Both the position numbers and the translations under genes were made by a program. DNA of 64,000 bases from Actinoplanes campanulatus. GTDB lineage: Bacteria; Actinomycetota; Actinomycetes; Mycobacteriales; Micromonosporaceae. The notes below the pieces were generated by a model. It saw nothing but the letters and a program-made list of their open reading frames with translations. It did not search any database and was not told the DNA's origin. Positions 62,223 through 64,000 of this stretch are shown piece after piece. The stretch covers positions 1 through 64,000 of the forward strand of contig NZ_BMPW01000009.1 of NCBI RefSeq assembly GCF_014647795.1, in the 5' to 3' direction. The stretch's first letter is position 1. Every line of letters starts with the position of its first letter.

Positions 62223-63566
62223 ATGACGACATCGTTCGTGTTGATGGAAATGATGAACCCGATGCTGCTGGTGGCCCAGGAGGCCAAGCGGCGCGGGATG
62301 AAGATCGTGGTGCTGAACCACAGTCCGTTGCAAACCGTCGGCCCGTACGCCGTGCCGGACGGAGTCGTGGACGAATACATCCACATTCAGTCCTGGGCCG
62401 ACGATGCTGCCGTGCAGGCGATCGTCCGGGATGTGCACGACCGGTACGAGGTGGCCGGCACCTATGCCGGAGCCGAGCCGACGCTGCCCTACGATGCGAT
62501 GCTGCGTGAGCTGGCCGGACTCCCGCACAACGATCCCGGCCAGTTGCGGCGGATCCTGGACAAGCGGTGGGTCCGTCGGCGGCTTTTCGACAACGGCCTC
62601 AGCGAGCTCAGGTCCGCCTCCCTGGCCGAGGCGCTGAGCTGGGATGCCTGGCCGTTCCGGGGCCGGGCCGTGATGAAGCCGGCCAACGGCACGGGCAGCG
62701 CCCTGTGCTTCCTGGTCGGCACGCTCGACGAACTGCACGCGGCGGTCGCGCGGGCCGGCCAGGTGACCATCGCCAACCCGTTCATGCGTGAGTACATCCA
62801 GGGTGCCGACGACTTCGTGGTGGAGGCGGAGGCGCACGGCGAGTTGCTGAGTGTCGAGTCGGTGGTGGTCCGCGGTGAGGTGCGATCGATCGGGCTCATG
62901 GGCCGCTACGTCCTGGCCAGCGATCCGGTGGTGGAGGCGGGGTTCCAGTTCCCCTATCCGCATCCGCGCCTGCTCGAGATCTTCGCCAAGGCCAAGCAGG
63001 TGCACGAGTGTCTCGGATTCCGGCACGGAGCTACCCAGATCGAGATGATGGTTCCGGAGTCCGGGCCGATCGAACTGATCGATTTCAACCCGCGGCTTGC
63101 CGGCACCGCCTCGATCGTGCTGTTCAGCCAGGCCTACGACACTCGGTATGAGCAGGTCCTGACGGATATCGGGTGCGGGCAACAACCGGACCTGTCCTTC
63201 CTGGCCGCCACCCGGCGCTTCGCCGGGGAGATGCTGCTGCTTCCGCCGCCGGAAGCCACCCGGTTCGATTCCATCGAGTTCGCCGACGGAACGATCTGCC
63301 ACCGGTTGCCGAAGGCGCCGGGCACCGAGCTGTCCGGGCGCGCTGATCAGCTGGACAGCGTCGGCATGTTCGTGATCACCGCCGCGAGCGCCCCGGAACT
63401 GCACGAGGCGGCACTGCGGGCGCGGCGCGACACCCGAGTGAACGGCCGCCCGCTGGGCGAGAACGTGAACAACGTGCTCGCGTGGTCGCCCTATATCGGA
63501 ATCGATCTACCGGACCGCCGCCAGGAGGCGTCCCAGTGCTTCAGCCTGTGGGAAGGCGTGCGATGA
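62223..63566 (+). CDS. ATP-grasp ligase 3
   Basis: 447 residues. FVLMEMMNPMLLVAQEAKRR at the start, RGRAVMKPANGTGSALCFLV for the nucleotide site, MREYIQGADDFVVEAEAHGE, and metal motif LIDFNPRLAG (Asp287, Asn289). More distant from ligases 1 and 2 than they are from each other by eye. Its stop overlaps the ATG of the fourth gene (ATGA). Confidence 0.85.
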   Translation: MTTSFVLMEMMNPMLLVAQEAKRRGMKIVVLNHSPLQTVGPYAVPDGVVDEYIHIQSWADDAAVQAIVRDVHDRYEVAGTYAGAEPTLPYDAMLRELAGLPHNDPGQLRRILDKRWVRRRLFDNGLSELRSASLAEALSWDAWPFRGRAVMKPANGTGSALCFLVGTLDELHAAVARAGQVTIANPFMREYIQGADDFVVEAEAHGELLSVESVVVRGEVRSIGLMGRYVLASDPVVEAGFQFPYPHPRLLEIFAKAKQVHECLGFRHGATQIEMMVPESGPIELIDFNPRLAGTASIVLFSQAYDTRYEQVLTDIGCGQQPDLSFLAATRRFAGEMLLLPPPEATRFDSIEFADGTICHRLPKAPGTELSGRADQLDSVGMFVITAASAPELHEAALRARRDTRVNGRPLGENVNNVLAWSPYIGIDLPDRRQEASQCFSLWEGVR

Positions 63567-64000
63567 AGACGCTGGTGATTCTCTCCTTCCGCGCACTGGG
63601 CGCGTTCCGGCCGGACCTGGTCCGGGAACGGGACCAGGTCCGCTTCGAACTGATCATCTCCGAGGCGGAGTGGGCGACCGTCGCACCGGAGACGCGCACC
63701 TGGCTGGATCGCGTTCAGGTGGTGCCGTGCGGCGCCCCGGACGGTGGCGCCCTGCTGACCTCCGCGGTGGAACCGGACGCCGCACGGGCGGCGCTGCGTA
63801 CCGTCCTCGCCGAAGCGGACGGCCCGGTCACGCTGCACTGCTTCGACGAGCTCAGCATGGAGTTCGCCGCCGAGCTGCGCGCCGAGTTCGGGTTGCCCGG
63901 CCCGCGGCCGGCCGACATCGTGCCGTTCCGCGACAAGTGCGTGATGAAGGACCGGCTGGTCGCAGCCGGCGTCCGGGTCCCACGCTTCGGCCGTTACCGG
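63563..64000 (+). CDS. ATP-grasp ligase 4, partial (runs off right edge)
   Basis: 146 codons visible: MKTLVILSFRALGAFRPDLV, then a Rossmann-like pre-ATP-grasp half, and near the edge IVPFRDKCVMKDRLVAAGVR, the segment that leads into an ATP-grasp domain in the same position as in ligases 1-3 (compare RFKDKLTMRRHMAATGV). The catalytic part lies outside the window. ATG 63,563 overlaps ligase 3. Confidence 0.72.
   Translation, partial: MKTLVILSFRALGAFRPDLVRERDQVRFELIISEAEWATVAPETRTWLDRVQVVPCGAPDGGALLTSAVEPDAARAALRTVLAEADGPVTLHCFDELSMEFAAELRAEFGLPGPRPADIVPFRDKCVMKDRLVAAGVRVPRFGRYR

Overview
This 64 kb window is high-GC chromosomal DNA with many GTG starts, ATGA/GTGA gene overlaps and gene families typical of actinobacteria. 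The combination (MoxR/DUF58/TgpA/FN3 cluster, PaaX regulator, F420/PPOX enzyme, ISAs1 and IS6 elements) suggests a filamentous actinomycete of the Micromonosporaceae, perhaps Actinoplanes-like. That placement is inference from style and gene content only.

Layout. 1-4.7 kb (minus) holds three genes of a type II Wadjet plasmid-defence operon: jetA (DUF2397), jetB (DUF2398) and the SMC-like jetC, which runs off the left edge; jetD would lie outside. Divergent from it, 5.2-6.8 kb is a coupled AbrB-like/tyrosine-recombinase pair. A membrane-anchored P-loop NTPase with a TPR-like tail (7.0-9.6 kb), a LuxR-type regulator and a small acidic protein follow. tRNA-Leu(GAG) at 11.2 kb may mark the edge of this defence/mobile island. 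11.5-20.3 kb is a cell-envelope operon (TPR/FN3 protein, propeller/FN3 protein, MoxR ATPase, DUF58 protein, TgpA-like transglutaminase whose active-site residues look substituted).

20.4-34.5 kb is accessory and decayed DNA: a truncated PL3 pectate lyase, small membrane proteins, a complete ISAs1-family insertion with a perfect 10-bp target duplication (25,775-27,141), a polysaccharide deacetylase with about 17 cytoplasmic E-x-T-[VI]-A-L-P-like repeats, two complementary pieces of an IS6-family transposase, a primase-polymerase remnant, an EAL-DICT protein with altered catalytic motifs, an F420/PPOX-type enzyme and others. An SPFH protein follows at 34.7-35.5 kb.

35.6-42.1 kb is the most unusual region: six genes, each overlapping the next by 4 bp, encode a secreted protein with a C-terminal sorting-type tail (LPAGG, hydrophobic stretch, basic end), a PIG-L deacetylase, a processive GT2 glycosyltransferase, an exosortase-like membrane domain fused to an ATP-grasp ligase, a UDP-GlcNAc 2-epimerase and a HAD phosphatase. 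I read this as a candidate dedicated system for anchoring or glycan-modifying a surface protein.

42.2-58 kb holds a sensor histidine kinase, a P450, a disrupted serine hydrolase, a PaaX regulator facing a livKGFHM transporter operon with a good promoter/inverted repeat between them, a HigBA-type toxin-antitoxin pair, an alpha/beta hydrolase, a coupled three-gene membrane-protein operon and a 5'-truncated MFS transporter. From 58.2 kb to the right edge, a LuxR-type regulator faces four consecutive ATP-grasp ligase genes (the fourth incomplete), which look like the start of a biosynthetic cluster that joins amino acids by ATP-grasp ligation.
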